Origin: Dactylorhiza incarnata
Taxonomy: Eukaryota > Streptophyta > Magnoliopsida > Asparagales > Orchidaceae
Assembly: GCA_033032865.1 (NCBI GenBank)
Contig: JAWHQI010000305.1
Coordinates: 1,488,001 to 1,552,000, forward strand
Length of the DNA: 64,000 nt
Reading direction: 5' to 3'
Shown: piece by piece, positions 54,444 to 64,000 of the stretch
Layout: the number at the start of each line of letters is the position of its first letter
Numbering within the stretch: the stretch's first letter is position 1
The notes under the pieces: model-generated
Databases searched by the model: none
Told to the model about the DNA's origin: nothing
Seen by the model: the letters and a program-made list of their open reading frames with translations, nothing else
Made by a program: the position numbers and the translations under genes

Positions 54444-55672
54444 TGTGAAATTTTTCGAATCTTTATGGAGCAAGCATGAGCTAGTCAACTTAGAGATAAA
54501 AAACCAAAAACAACCAGAAACGAATGAAGGCAAACAACTGATCTTTATTGATAGCAGAACTTCAAAAAATTACAAGGCGAGGCATGCTTGACGAGACATG
54601 ATTTCGTCAACACAAACACAAAGGAAAGATACAATGTTGAAGACAACTTGAGACCGCCCAGACCGCGCGACCTCACTGCGATCTCGATAGCTGCCAGACC
54701 GCTGCTACTCGACGATCACAGAACACCACCTGCTCCCAGCCGCTTACTTCTCCAGACCGCCTGATACTCCCAAACTCCAGCACCACAACTCCAAGCCGCA
54801 GACCGCCCGAACACTTTCAGAGGAAGAGGTGATCGCTGCTGCCCACACTATCCGCAGAAGCTGCACAACAGAAGTTCAATCAGGAGACCGCCCGGTCACA
54901 TAAACACAGACCGCAGGAAAGAGAAAAGTTTAGCTTACGCTTGGTGTGTGTTAATTGCTGCTACAGTGGCCTCCTATTTATAGGCGTGGGACCTGATCCA
55001 GTCACCACCCTATGAGATAAGATCACCACCCCCCAGACCGCGCGACCTGACCGGTCACACGGCGCGATCAGCAACATTACTTCTGCTTCATTTTTGGTGA
55101 ACCCGCCAGCTTCAATGTCGCCATGAGAGACCGCCACTCTCACAGCAGACCGCGACTCCACAAAGAGCTCGCCAGACCGCCCAAAGCTATTCACCACCTG
55201 TGTTCGCACGAGACCGCGAACACAGTCAGTTCGCCATCAGACCGCGAACTCCTGTCCGCATGCCGATCTCCTTCTGAGACCGCGAACAGCAACCAGCTCG
55301 CATACCAGTCTCCTTCTGAGACCGCGAACAGAGACCGCGCGACTAAGACCCTTAGTCCGCGAATACCCCCAGAAAACCCGGTCAGCTACCAGACCGCATT
55401 CCGGAGAGAACCTGGATCAAACTGTGCGGTCACACCAGACCGCTACAGCCTTGAAGAGGACAGCACGCCACGCGGTCACGCACAGACCGCGTGGCTCCTT
55501 CAGCAGACTTTGGACAAGACCAGCGGTCAACCCGGGAGACCGCAGCTAGGCTAAGATCAGCCAGACCGCGGATGCAGACCGCCAGGTCGTGCGGTCACAC
55601 CAGACCGCCCGACCTCCTCCTGACCGCCCAGGTCCAACAGCCCCCTTCACTTCCACTTCAACAATTTCAACA
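54444..55672 (-). repeat. 3' LTR of copia-2, dense in AGACCGC
   Basis: On the plus strand AGACCGC occurs about 23 times between 54651 and 55610. GCGGTCAC and CCGGTCAC words add to this. The TATA box of the minus strand is at 54974-54983. Confidence 0.93.
54974..54983 (-). promoter_or_regulatory. TATA box of copia-2 LTR
   Basis: The minus strand reads CTATAAATAG; its partner in the 5' LTR is at 60367-60376. Confidence 0.8.
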
Positions 55673-58600
55673 CTCCCCCTTGAAGTGGGAAGTGGAAACC
55701 AGCCCAAGTAGCTCCCTTAGCCGTGTGAACGGCCCCTTTGCCAGCGCCTTTGTGAAGATGTCCGCCACGTTGTCCGTACTCCGCACATGCCCAACCGAAA
55801 GAGATCCCTCCAGCACCTTCTCCCGTATGAAGTGATGCTCAATCTCGATATGCTTGGTCCTCGCGTGACAAACTGGATTGGTTACCAGTTTGAGAGCACT
55901 CTCGTTGTTACCGCGTAGCAGAGTCGGCTCCCGAACCTCTTTGTGGACGTCTCCCACCAACCTCCTAAGCCAGATGGCTTCCTGAGCTGCCAAGGCCGAA
56001 GCCTTGTATTCCGCTTCCGTGGTAGAGACCGATACAGAATCCTGCTTCTTGCTGCACCATGATATAGCCGTAGGGCCCGCCATGAAGACGAATCCAGACG
56101 TCGACTTCCGATCATCCGAATCTCCCCCGTAGTCAGCATCCATGTACCCGTGCACCTCGAAGTCCGCATCCCTCCTGTATAGGAGACCCATGTCCGAGGT
56201 CGCCTTGACATACTTCAGAATGTTCTTGGCCGCTAGCAGATGAGGTACCCGTGGCTCCGCCATATATCGACTCACTCTGCCAACTGCATATGCAATATCC
56301 GGCCTCGTGATCGTTAGATAAATCAAGCTCCCTACTAGAGCTCGGAACACCAACGGATCTTGCATAATCCTCCCCTCATCTTTTCGAAGCTTCATAGCCT
56401 TGTCCAGAGGTGTGGAAGTGCACTTCCCTTCCTTCATGCCGAACCGAACCACGATCCGCTCTGCATATCCGGCTTGGGTCACCATCACTCCACCTTCCTT
56501 CCTCTGCACCTCAAGTCCAAGGAAATGGTGAAGCTCACCTAAGTCCTTCATCTCGAACCTGATAGACAGCTCAGCCTGAAGCTGCGCTACCTCCTCCTTC
56601 GAGTTCCCCGTCACGATCATATCGTCGACGTATAACAGCACGATGACCTGAAGCTCCCCGCTCTTCTTGACGAACAAGCTTGAGTCAGAGTCTGAAGCAA
56701 CGAATCCACAGAATAGGAGATATTCTGCGATCTTCCCGTACCACGCCCTCGGCGCTTGCTTCAACCCGTACAGGGCCTTCTTCAGCTTGCAGACATGCTC
56801 CGGAAAATCTTCAGACACAAAACCTGGTGGTTGGACCATGAAGATGTCCTTGTCAATCTCGCTGTACAAGAAGGCGTTCTTGACGTCGAGCTGCCAAATC
56901 TCCCATCCACTGAACGCTGTCAAGGCAATGATGAACCGAACTGAAGTCATTTTTGCCACCGGACTAAATGTCTCATCGTAATCTTCACCGTATTGATGCG
57001 AGAACCCCCGAGCTACAAGACGAGCCTTGTACCGCTCGATGCTGCCGACAACTTTCTTCTTCAATTTGTAGACCCATTTGCATGTTACAGGAGTAGTGCC
57101 CTTGGGCTTGGGCACAAGAAACCAGGTCTCATTCTTCTCAAGAGCTGCCATCTCTTCTTGCATTGCAACATCCCACTCCTTCACACCTCTGGCCTTCTCA
57201 AAGCTCGACGGCTCCCTCTCATCCAAGGGACCAGCAAAGAAACATGAGACGAAACTCACTGCATTTCCTCCTGTATAGCGATCAGGGGCGACGATCGCTC
57301 GCTTCGATCTCCTAAGCTCCTTCCCCTGAACCGCATTATCTTCAGCTGCTTCTTCCCTAGCTCCTTTTCCAGACGTGCTAGGAGCATCGCTCCCCCTGCT
57401 CCCTGAACCAGAAGCCTCCGTCTCAGAACTAGAAGGAGATGGTCCACCTGGCGACACAGGTAGCACCACTTGAAGATTTTCCACAGCTTTCTCCGGCACC
57501 TCCACCCTGCTCTCTGGTAACTCCACATCAGAAGACCCCTTGTACGATGTCACCTCATCGAACACGACGTCGCGAGATACAACAAATCTCCGCGTCTCTG
57601 GATCCATGCACTTCCAGCCTTTCTTCCTCTCATCGTATCCCACAAAGACTAGCTTCCTTGCTTTCGCATCTAGCTTCGTCCGAAGAGCATCTGGAACATG
57701 CACGTAGCAGGTGGAACCAAATACCCGAAGGTGTGTCACGCTGGGCTTCTCTTTGAACATCATCTCATGTGGGGTCAGCATGTTGATGGGGCTCAAAGGC
57801 ATCCTGTTGATGACGTAAGCGGCACAAGACATTCCCTCCGCCCAAAAGGACTTTGGGATACTCTTGGCATGCAGCCAACACTTGCAGGTCTCCGTCAGAT
57901 GACGGATCTTCCGCTCTGCAACTCCGTTCTGTTGTGGAGTATGAGCACAAGTGAGCTCTCTCCGGATGCCCGCCTTCCTGCAGAAACTAGAGAACTCACT
58001 AGAGGTGAACTCCCCTCCGTTGTCAGTCCTCAGCTTCTTCACCCGCAGTCTCAACCGACCTTCCACGAGCTCCTTGAACTCCACAAACTTGGCAAATGCC
58101 TCCGCCTTCTCCTTCAGAAAATAAACCCAGACATATCTGGTGTAATCATCGATTAACACCAGCATATATCTGCTGCCTCCGAGGCTTGGGGTAGCAGTAG
58201 GTCCCATCAAGTCACCGTGGATGCACTCCAACGGCACACTACTTCTTGTCTGCGACTTGTCAAACGGTAGTCGATGAGACTTGCCGAACTGACATCCCTC
58301 GCACACATGACCTTCTCCGTAGGAGGATAGACTTGGCAGGCCCTTGACCAGACCTCTCACCGCCATTGCTTTCAGCTTGTCCATTCCTACGTGCCCCAAC
58401 CTCTCATGCCATATAACGGCACCATCATTCATCTTCATCTTGTCGACGTAGGAACTTGTTGATAAAACAAACAAGTCCTTTGCCCGTCTCCCAACATGGA
58501 CGACTTCCGCCTTTACGGCCTCAACGTTGCGTAGAAACTTCACTTCTGTTGGGCCGAACAAAACGTGATACCCAGCGTCTACAGCGTTGGTCACGGAGAA

Positions 58601-59749
58601 GAGGTTTTTCTTCATACCGGGCACGTGATAGACACTCTTCAAAGTAAGTGGCCCTCTATCACTGCCCAAGGAAACAACCCCAACCTTCTCTACTGGATGC
58701 ACAGTATTATCAGCAGTAATGATTGCATTGTTACCTGTATATGGCTGTGCAGAAGAAAGCTTGGTCCCGTCTCCGGTGAGGTGATGACCACACCCTGAGT
58801 CCACGATCCAATCCTCCAGATAGTTGATAGGAGCAGAAGCTCCAACAGAAGCCGAAAAGGCTCCTCCCCAACCTCCTTGAATGTTCCTGGCCTCAGCTTC
58901 CTCCTTCTCCGCAGCATGCCCAGCTTGGGTGACCACCTTGCAATCCTTCCTGATATGGCCAAACTTGCCACACTTGTAGCACTTTGGACCTTCTCCCTTC
59001 TTCTTCCCGTCAGCCTTGGGAGCATACCCCCTTTCCTGCTGCCCAGAAGTTGAAGGCCCATAGCCACCTCCAGCGGTCTTCTTCTTCTTGTCCCACTTCT
59101 TTTTCTTCCCCGAGAAGAGAACTTCGCCACCTCCCCCAGCCACCGACACCCCCGCCATCTGTCTTGCCAAACTTTCTTGTGATGCAAGCAAGTTCTCCAG
59201 CTCCAACAGAGACGGCTGATTTGCCCATCCCTGCACCGACGTCACGAAGGCAACATATTCCTTCCGCAAGCCGCGGATGATGTGCCTCTTCAGTTTCGCC
59301 TCAGAGATAGGCTCATCCGGATCCAATGCTGAGATTTCAGCGCACAAGTTCTTCAGCTTCAGAAAGAAAGTGGAGATAGAAAGATCACCCTGAGCCGACC
59401 TTGCCAGATCATTCTCCAAGAACTGCAGCCTTGCTACATTCTTCTTGTTAAACAGCCCATCCAGGGCTCTCCAGATCTCCGCAGCTGATCCACACCCCAA
59501 GATGTGATCAAATAGGTCAGGTGAGATTGCCCTCTTCAGAGTGAACTCTGCCTTCGCATTCGTCCTCCTCCAAGTTCTCACCTCAGCTCCATTATCCCCT
59601 GCCGGGACAATTTCTTGCGTCTGATCTCCCCCAACAACTTCCCAAAGATCCTCACCGACAAGATAGCTTTGCATACACGACTTCCACTTCTTGAAGTTAG
59701 TCGATGTAAGCACCTCAATCCCAAGACCCTTTGCAAATCCGCCTTCCAT
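55667..59749 (-). CDS. copia-2 gag-pol polyprotein, intact, 1360 aa
   Basis: The polyprotein packages the RNA, matures it, copies it and inserts the DNA. Domains by residue: gag core 10-210 (TNFKKWKSCMQSYLVG), zinc knuckle CYKCGKFGHIRKDC 257-270, protease DSG with Asp 317, GAG-pre-integrase around 445-490. Integrase has Asp 513, Asp 576 and Glu 612 (HGDLMG, RTDNGGEF, NGVAERK). RT has Asp 955 in WQLDVKNAF and YVDD at 1040-1043. RNase H has TTEAEYKA and ends in RTKHIEIEHHFIREKVL. The length fits plant copia elements. The end (HFKGEC) is coded across the polypurine tract into the LTR. I see no stop, frameshift or lost catalytic residue. Confidence 0.96.
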   Translation of the reverse strand: MEGGFAKGLGIEVLTSTNFKKWKSCMQSYLVGEDLWEVVGGDQTQEIVPAGDNGAEVRTWRRTNAKAEFTLKRAISPDLFDHILGCGSAAEIWRALDGLFNKKNVARLQFLENDLARSAQGDLSISTFFLKLKNLCAEISALDPDEPISEAKLKRHIIRGLRKEYVAFVTSVQGWANQPSLLELENLLASQESLARQMAGVSVAGGGGEVLFSGKKKKWDKKKKTAGGGYGPSTSGQQERGYAPKADGKKKGEGPKCYKCGKFGHIRKDCKVVTQAGHAAEKEEAEARNIQGGWGGAFSASVGASAPINYLEDWIVDSGCGHHLTGDGTKLSSAQPYTGNNAIITADNTVHPVEKVGVVSLGSDRGPLTLKSVYHVPGMKKNLFSVTNAVDAGYHVLFGPTEVKFLRNVEAVKAEVVHVGRRAKDLFVLSTSSYVDKMKMNDGAVIWHERLGHVGMDKLKAMAVRGLVKGLPSLSSYGEGHVCEGCQFGKSHRLPFDKSQTRSSVPLECIHGDLMGPTATPSLGGSRYMLVLIDDYTRYVWVYFLKEKAEAFAKFVEFKELVEGRLRLRVKKLRTDNGGEFTSSEFSSFCRKAGIRRELTCAHTPQQNGVAERKIRHLTETCKCWLHAKSIPKSFWAEGMSCAAYVINRMPLSPINMLTPHEMMFKEKPSVTHLRVFGSTCYVHVPDALRTKLDAKARKLVFVGYDERKKGWKCMDPETRRFVVSRDVVFDEVTSYKGSSDVELPESRVEVPEKAVENLQVVLPVSPGGPSPSSSETEASGSGSRGSDAPSTSGKGAREEAAEDNAVQGKELRRSKRAIVAPDRYTGGNAVSFVSCFFAGPLDEREPSSFEKARGVKEWDVAMQEEMAALEKNETWFLVPKPKGTTPVTCKWVYKLKKKVVGSIERYKARLVARGFSHQYGEDYDETFSPVAKMTSVRFIIALTAFSGWEIWQLDVKNAFLYSEIDKDIFMVQPPGFVSEDFPEHVCKLKKALYGLKQAPRAWYGKIAEYLLFCGFVASDSDSSLFVKKSGELQVIVLLYVDDMIVTGNSKEEVAQLQAELSIRFEMKDLGELHHFLGLEVQRKEGGVMVTQAGYAERIVVRFGMKEGKCTSTPLDKAMKLRKDEGRIMQDPLVFRALVGSLIYLTITRPDIAYAVGRVSRYMAEPRVPHLLAAKNILKYVKATSDMGLLYRRDADFEVHGYMDADYGGDSDDRKSTSGFVFMAGPTAISWCSKKQDSVSVSTTEAEYKASALAAQEAIWLRRLVGDVHKEVREPTLLRGNNESALKLVTNPVCHARTKHIEIEHHFIREKVLEGSLSVGHVRSTDNVADIFTKALAKGPFTRLRELLGLVSTSHFKGEC
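55673..55686 (-). promoter_or_regulatory. Polypurine tract of copia-2
   Basis: The minus strand reads CTTCAAGGGGGAG directly before the LTR start TGTTGAAA. Confidence 0.9.
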
Positions 59750-59823
59750 TGTTCTTCCACTGGTTCCTTCTTCACAAAGGCGATGGCTACTCTAAGTTAC
59801 TCACTGCTTAACCACTCCAACCT

Positions 59824-59836
59824 CCCTCTGATACCA
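59824..59836 (-). promoter_or_regulatory. Primer-binding site of copia-2 (initiator tRNA-Met)
   Basis: The minus strand reads TGGTATCAGAGGG directly after the 5' LTR. Confidence 0.9.
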
Positions 59837-61065
59837 TGTGAAATTTTTCGAATCTTTATGGAGCAAGCAGGAGCTAGTCAACTTAGAGATAAAAAACCAA
59901 AAACAACCAGAAACGAATGAAGGCAAACAACTGATCTTTATTGATAGCAGAACTTCAAAAAATTACAAGGCGAGGCATGCTTGACGAGACATGATTTCGT
60001 CAACACAAACACAAAGGAAAGATACAATGTTGAAGACAACTTGAGACCGCCCAGACCGCGCGACCTCACTGCGATCTCGATAGCTGGCAGACCGTTGCTA
60101 CTCGACGATCACAGAACACCACCTGCTCCCAGCCGCTTACTTCTCTAGACCGCCTGATACTCCCAAACTCCAGCACCACAACTCCAAGCCGCAGACCGCC
60201 CGAACACTTTCAGAGGAAGAGGTGATCGCTGCTGCCCACACTATCCGCAGAAGCTGCACAACAGAAGTTCAATCAGGAGACCGCCCGATCACATAAACAC
60301 AGACCGCAGGAAAGAGAAAAGTTTAGCTTACGCTTGGTGTGTGTTAATTGCTGCTACAGTGGCCTCCTATTTATAGGCGTGGGACCTGATCCAGTCACCA
60401 CCCTATGAGATAGGATCACCACCCCCCAGACCGCGCGACCTGACCGGTCACACGGCGCGATCAGCAACATTACTTCTGCTTCATTTTTGGTGAACCCGCC
60501 AGCTTCAATGTCGCCATGAGAGACCGCCACTCTCACAGCAGACCGCGACTCCACAAAGAGCTCGCCAGACCGCCCGAAGCTATTCACCACCTGTGTTCGC
60601 ACGAGACCGCGAACACAGTCAGTTCGCCATCAGACCGCGAACTCCTGCCCGCATGCCGATCTCCTTCTGAGACCGCGAACAGCAACCAGCTCGCATACCA
60701 GTCTCCTCCTGAGACCGCGAACAGAGACCGCGCGACTAAGACCCTTAGTCCGCGAATACCCCCAGAAAACCCGGTCAGCTACCAGACCGCATTCCGGAGA
60801 GAACCTGGATCAAACTGTGCGGTCACACCAGACCGCTACAGCCTTGAAGAGGACAGCACGCCACGCGGTCACGCACAGACCGCGTGGCTCCTTCAGCAGA
60901 CTTTGGACAAGACCAGCGGTCAACCCGGGAGACCGCAGCTAGGCTAAGATCAGCCAGACCGCGAATGCAGACCGCCAGGTCGTGCGGTCACACCAGACCG
61001 CCCGACCTCCTCCTGACCGCCCAGGTCCAACAGCCCCCTTCACTTCCACTTCAACAATTTCAACA
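59837..61065 (-). repeat. 5' LTR of copia-2
   Basis: 1229 bp, same AGACCGC array as the other LTR; TATA box at 60367-60376 on the minus strand. This copy would drive transcription of the element. Confidence 0.93.
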
Positions 61066-61070
61066 GGTAA

Positions 61071-61940
61071 TTCGTTCGACCGAATTGTTGGCACGATAAT
61101 ACGAGAATATATGTCGTGAGTTGGAGATTGATGGTTTGAGGACATAATCCTTGAAATGTTCAATTTAGTTGAAATTGATCATCGTATAGGTGAACCTCTA
61201 TGGTTGTGATGACCTATATAGTGAAACATCTAGAAAGGTTTAATTGATTGAGCTTGTTTTTTGCTTGAATGAAAGTGTAGAGAAAATCCAAGTGAAAGCA
61301 CCTTGTTGAGATTGTGATATCTCATGCATAAATTTCTCTTTTTTGTGTGACTTACACAAAATGTGAATGGTAGTGATTGTGTTGTGTTTTTACATGTTGA
61401 ATAGAGGTATTGTTCAAGTTTGATTACCGTCGGCTGAAGGCTTCCAAGACTATCGTAGTCTTGTTGTGTTTGGAGTTGTAAGTGAACTCACAATGAATTG
61501 GAATCAATGTAATGAATTGATTCTCCTATGAGAGGTTGAAGCTTCTCGTTTTGTAAAGAGTGTAACCCTTCCTGACATGATAGACTGACTAAGGAGTGAT
61601 AGAAATGAGAGTTCGCAAGGCTTTGTGGCTATAACATATATGACGGGTGAATCTTGGTGATGTAATGTATGTAAAAATTCGTCGACGTTTGTATGTCCGA
61701 ATCTAGGATGATTCCCGAGCTTTGAAAAGTCGTACGAATGTTATCTGTGACCTCTTAGGTGTGTATCTCACCGCGTTTAAGATCGCGTTGTTTTCCTCAT
61801 GAATGTGCAAATCAGAGTAGCGCAGCGGAAGCGTGGTGGGTCCATAACCCACAGACCGTTTTGTAATTTGACTTGTGTATCCCTTGTAGCGGAGGCCGAG
61901 TATAAATTTCGGGATGAAATTTCTTTAAGGCAGGGAGAAT
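61071..61940 (+). other. 3' interior of a Tekay/Del-like element, non-coding
   Basis: Ends with ATAAATTTCGGGATGAAATT and the purine tract AAGGCAGGGAGAAT directly before a TGTAACGCCCC LTR start, the usual 3' end of Tekay/Del-like elements. No ORF remains. Confidence 0.6.
61811..61854 (+). pseudogene. 5' half of initiator tRNA-Met (CAT anticodon), truncated
   Basis: The acceptor 5' strand ATCAGAG is followed by GCGCAGCGGAAGCG (D arm) and GTGGG-TCCATAA-CCCAC (anticodon arm with CAT). From memory of the plant initiator tRNA, I see two differences in 44 bases. The variable region, T arm and 3' acceptor strand are missing; unrelated sequence follows ACAG. Confidence 0.8.
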
Positions 61941-62346
61941 TGTAACGCCCCAAATATTTTAAATTAAATTGGTGGTATGCGAATAGCGGAGTGGGGGTGC
62001 GGTTAGCAGGTTTGGATTTAGGTTTAAAATAAAATAAAAAACCCTCTCCAAACCCTACTCAGTTGACTCCCTCCCTTTCCTCTTTCTCTCGCACCGAGTA
62101 GCCGCCTAGAAGCCGCGAGACTCTCTCTCTCTCGATCCCTCTCGCCTGGAGCTCTTGTCCAACTTCCTTCCCTCTCTTGGTCTCGCCATCGAGAAGGTGT
62201 AAGGGAGGAACCCTTGCCGCCGAGCCTCCATTGTTGTCGGTCAAGAGGAAGAAGACGACCTCTGGTGTGATTCCATGCGCCGACCGAGAGCCCCTTGTCG
62301 AGCCTTCCTGACATGTTACTGCGCTTGCTGACCTTGCCATCGTCGG
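61941..62346 (+). repeat. TGTAACGCCCC-type LTR (Tekay/Del-like), cut by a CACTA-type end
   Basis: Starts TGTAACGCCCCAAATATTTT. It has a pyrimidine-rich tract with CTCTCTCTCTCTC at about 62122. It is interrupted at 62347. Confidence 0.65.
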
Positions 62347-63225
62347 CACTACAACATTTTTGGCTTTTAACAACACTTGAAAACTGTTGCCTAAAACTGT
62401 AAAGTGTTGCCAAAACATTGAAAACTATTGTCATAGGGGTGCTGCCTATACTCATGTTACCAAAGGTCTAAGGCAACAGTTTTAATACCTTTAGACAGCA
62501 CTATACAAAAACTGTTGTCTAAACCCTTAGAATAGGCAACAGTTATTTGGTGGACCTATTGCAACATTTTAAAAATGTTGACCTCTATTGTTACATTTAA
62601 AAACTGTTGTCAAAAATCACGAAGGCAACACTTAAAAAATGTTGCCAAAAAGCGGAGACATTTAAAAAAAACATCCGCCAATGCCGCGACATTTTAGGGG
62701 TGTGTACGGCATCACATATAATACTGTGTCGACTTTTCAAGGTCAGCCACAATATAAATTAGCAGGGACAACACAAATCTCAACACACAAACATGTCTTG
62801 CAACCACTCATACCATTAATAGTGATATTTAAATATAAGCAGAATGGACAAACATAATGATATTTAAATATATCAAAAAAAGAAGTAAAGAAACTGCTCT
62901 ACTAACATGAACCCCATCATGGCCAGCTAATGGAGAATCATTGACGCCAAATGTCATGGAAATAGTTGGTGGATCAAACACAACATTTGCCACTGTGTAG
63001 CCAATTGATGGATTTACGAGGCCAGCAATCAAAATTATATCACCAGCACTAGCAGTGTCAATGGGAACAATATTTGTGCCCATCTTTTTCATAAGTTTAG
63101 TCACCTGTAAGTATAGAATACATCATATATCACTTGTAAAACATGCTTATTGGGCATTATGATATCCACTATTTAAAAGTAAATATATAAAGTAAATTTC
63201 TCAATAGGAGATGGAGGTAATCCTA
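62347..63225. mobile_element. CACTA-type DNA transposon, left end
   Basis: Starts CACTACAACATTTTTGGC at 62347. This is followed by dense subterminal words AAAACTGTTGCC / GGCAACAGTTTT in both orientations to about 62650, as in CACTA elements. The right end is not in the window before the next LTR at 63226; that LTR may have inserted into it. No transposase is seen. CGG before the end (62344-62346) could be a target copy. Confidence 0.65.
62907..63104 (-). pseudogene. Captured exon of a TypA/BipA-like GTPase gene
   Basis: The 66-codon peptide reads KLMKKMGTNIVPIDTASAGD, then AGLVNPSIGYTVANV and DPPTISMTFGVNDSPLAG. This matches my memory of the TypA/BipA elongation-factor-like GTPases of plants (chloroplast SVR3 type). 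The exon is bounded by ACTTACAG before GTGACT and by GTTAGT after CAT, so both splice sites came with it. Between TVANV and DPPTIS about ten residues of the usual protein seem to be missing, so it is not functional. It lies behind the CACTA-type end, which suggests gene capture by the transposon. Confidence 0.8.
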
Positions 63226-64000
63226 TGTAACATCCCCAATCCTACTAGACCCCTAGTGTGAGAATGGTGAGCTCAAGGGGTGGGATGAGGGGCCTCGAGG
63301 ACCCCTTAGGATGGGAATTTTGCTAAGTGCACACCTAAAGTTCTAATCAAATAGGACCCAAGCTACTAAGGAAGGCCAATTGAATACCAATTTCCCCAAA
63401 ATGAGACCACCCTTAGTCCCCTAAACATTAAGGAAGGGTGATGGGGTGAGCATCACCCCTTAGTGTGGCTCAATTCCATAGGATTAGCCCAAAATCACCT
63501 TAGGTGAACATGGACCAAACCAATCAACTAAGGGGCAATTGACCCCCAAGTGGCCAAATTGACTTCCCCATTATACACCTAGCACCAAAAGAGACCTATT
63601 AGACCCAGAGGCCCCATCATGAGGTGACCCATCCTCCTCAATTGGGCCAAAGGGTGACAAGGGGCAAAATGGTCAAATCCACCATCTTGTAACCAATTGG
63701 CCACCCAATGACCAAATTGATCTCACACCTATATTCTAAATATAATTTTGAACTTAAAGGTCCCAAAAGCCCCATCATGGGGTACCCAATTGCCCTTAAT
63801 TGGGACAATGCCCTAATTAGGGCACCTTAAGGCCAAAAACCCAAATCAATCAATGGAGGACCAATTAACCTTCCAATGCTCAAATTGACCCTCCCCATAG
63901 GATGGTCAACCATCTCCAATTTGGTCAAAATCCAAATTAGGGCAAAAAGGTCAACTCAACCCAAATGTGGTCAATTTGCTTTCAAACCTTAAACTTGACT
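63226..64000 (+). repeat. TGTAACATCCC-type LTR, start only
   Basis: Begins TGTAACATCCCCAATCCTAC. It is rich in CCAATTG and CAAATTGAC words and runs off the window. It is preceded by GGAGATGGAGGTAA (63208-63221), a possible polypurine tract or flanking sequence. No gene. Confidence 0.6.

Larger units (their letters stand above)
54444..61065 (-). mobile_element. Ty1/copia retrotransposon (copia-2), coding-intact
   Basis: The LTRs 54444-55672 and 59837-61065 are both 1229 bp and differ at about ten positions by eye. The target duplication GGTAA (54439-54443 and 61066-61070) is exact. The primer site and polypurine tract place the sense strand as minus. One uninterrupted polyprotein fills the interior. 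With intact LTRs, TATA boxes, primer sites and coding sequence, this copy may still be able to move. Confidence 0.97.

Noticed and set aside
54961..55209. 82-codon minus-strand frame, identical at 60354-60602
   Set aside because: Again LTR sequence of copia-2, near the TATA box; no family recognised. The frame is probably leader sequence.
55123..55554. 143-codon frame repeated at 60516-60947
   Set aside because: It is in both LTRs of copia-2 and consists of the AGACCGC array; the identity simply reflects LTR duplication.
62024..62455. 143-codon frame in the TGTAAC-type LTR
   Set aside because: Product of a pyrimidine-rich LTR leader, crossing the CACTA-type boundary; no family.

Overview
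The window comes from a plant nuclear genome, almost certainly an angiosperm. It is a gene-poor, repeat-dense block. The evidence is plant-type retrotransposon lineages (Tat-like, Athila-like, chromovirus and Tekay/Del-like Ty3/gypsy, plus Ty1/copia), plant primer-binding sites, a PIF/Harbinger element with its Myb/SANT-like partner gene, a Helitron-type helicase, a CACTA-type end, and spliced fragments of ordinary plant genes. The species cannot be named from sequence alone. I see no intact host gene; nearly all coding capacity belongs to mobile elements.

Layout. 1-9981: a decayed Tat-lineage Ty3/gypsy element on the minus strand (gag-PR-RT-RNaseH-aRNH-IN). Its long 3' region carries a spliced plus-strand ORF and two tandem-repeat arrays. 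9982-11604: non-coding, with a 170-bp tandem duplication and a 26-C run. 11605-14565: a young, compact LTR element coding only gag plus protease (TR-GAG-like). 14577-14755: a dispersed repeat also found at 53.8 kb. About 15780-17000: a diverged AT-rich tandem array of ~155-bp units. 17012-28976: an Athila-like non-autonomous LTR element whose left LTR was split by a complete PIF/Harbinger element (17392-23867). That element has a Myb-like gene, a four-exon transposase with one stop, and two possible captured host-gene pieces. 28977-39276: overlapping relics of Tat and TGTAAC-type (Tekay/Del-like) elements, with long poly-C/G runs, a 158-bp tandem repeat, a GC-rich minisatellite and a gag/pol deletion derivative.

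39277-~53700: a probable Helitron that inserted into the preceding LTR. It was later split by a chromovirus (39554-45729, target duplication CCCTC, inside a minisatellite) and by a copia element (46574-52283, target duplication ATTAA). A PIF1-like helicase fragment lies near its far side. 54444-61065: a second, related copia element with an uninterrupted 1360-residue polyprotein, target duplication GGTAA, and LTRs packed with a GC-rich heptamer. 61066-62346: 3' end of a Tekay/Del-like element, with a 44-nt copy of the 5' half of initiator tRNA-Met. 62347-63225: a CACTA-type end followed by a captured exon of a TypA/BipA-like GTPase gene. 63226-64000: start of another TGTAAC-type LTR.

How it works together. 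The window is a stratigraphy of insertions. PIF is younger than the Athila-like element, and the chromovirus and copia-1 are younger than the Helitron. The TR-GAG-like element and copia-2 look youngest by LTR identity. Copia-2 could in principle be autonomous. The TR-GAG-like element and the Athila-like element would need enzymes supplied by other elements.
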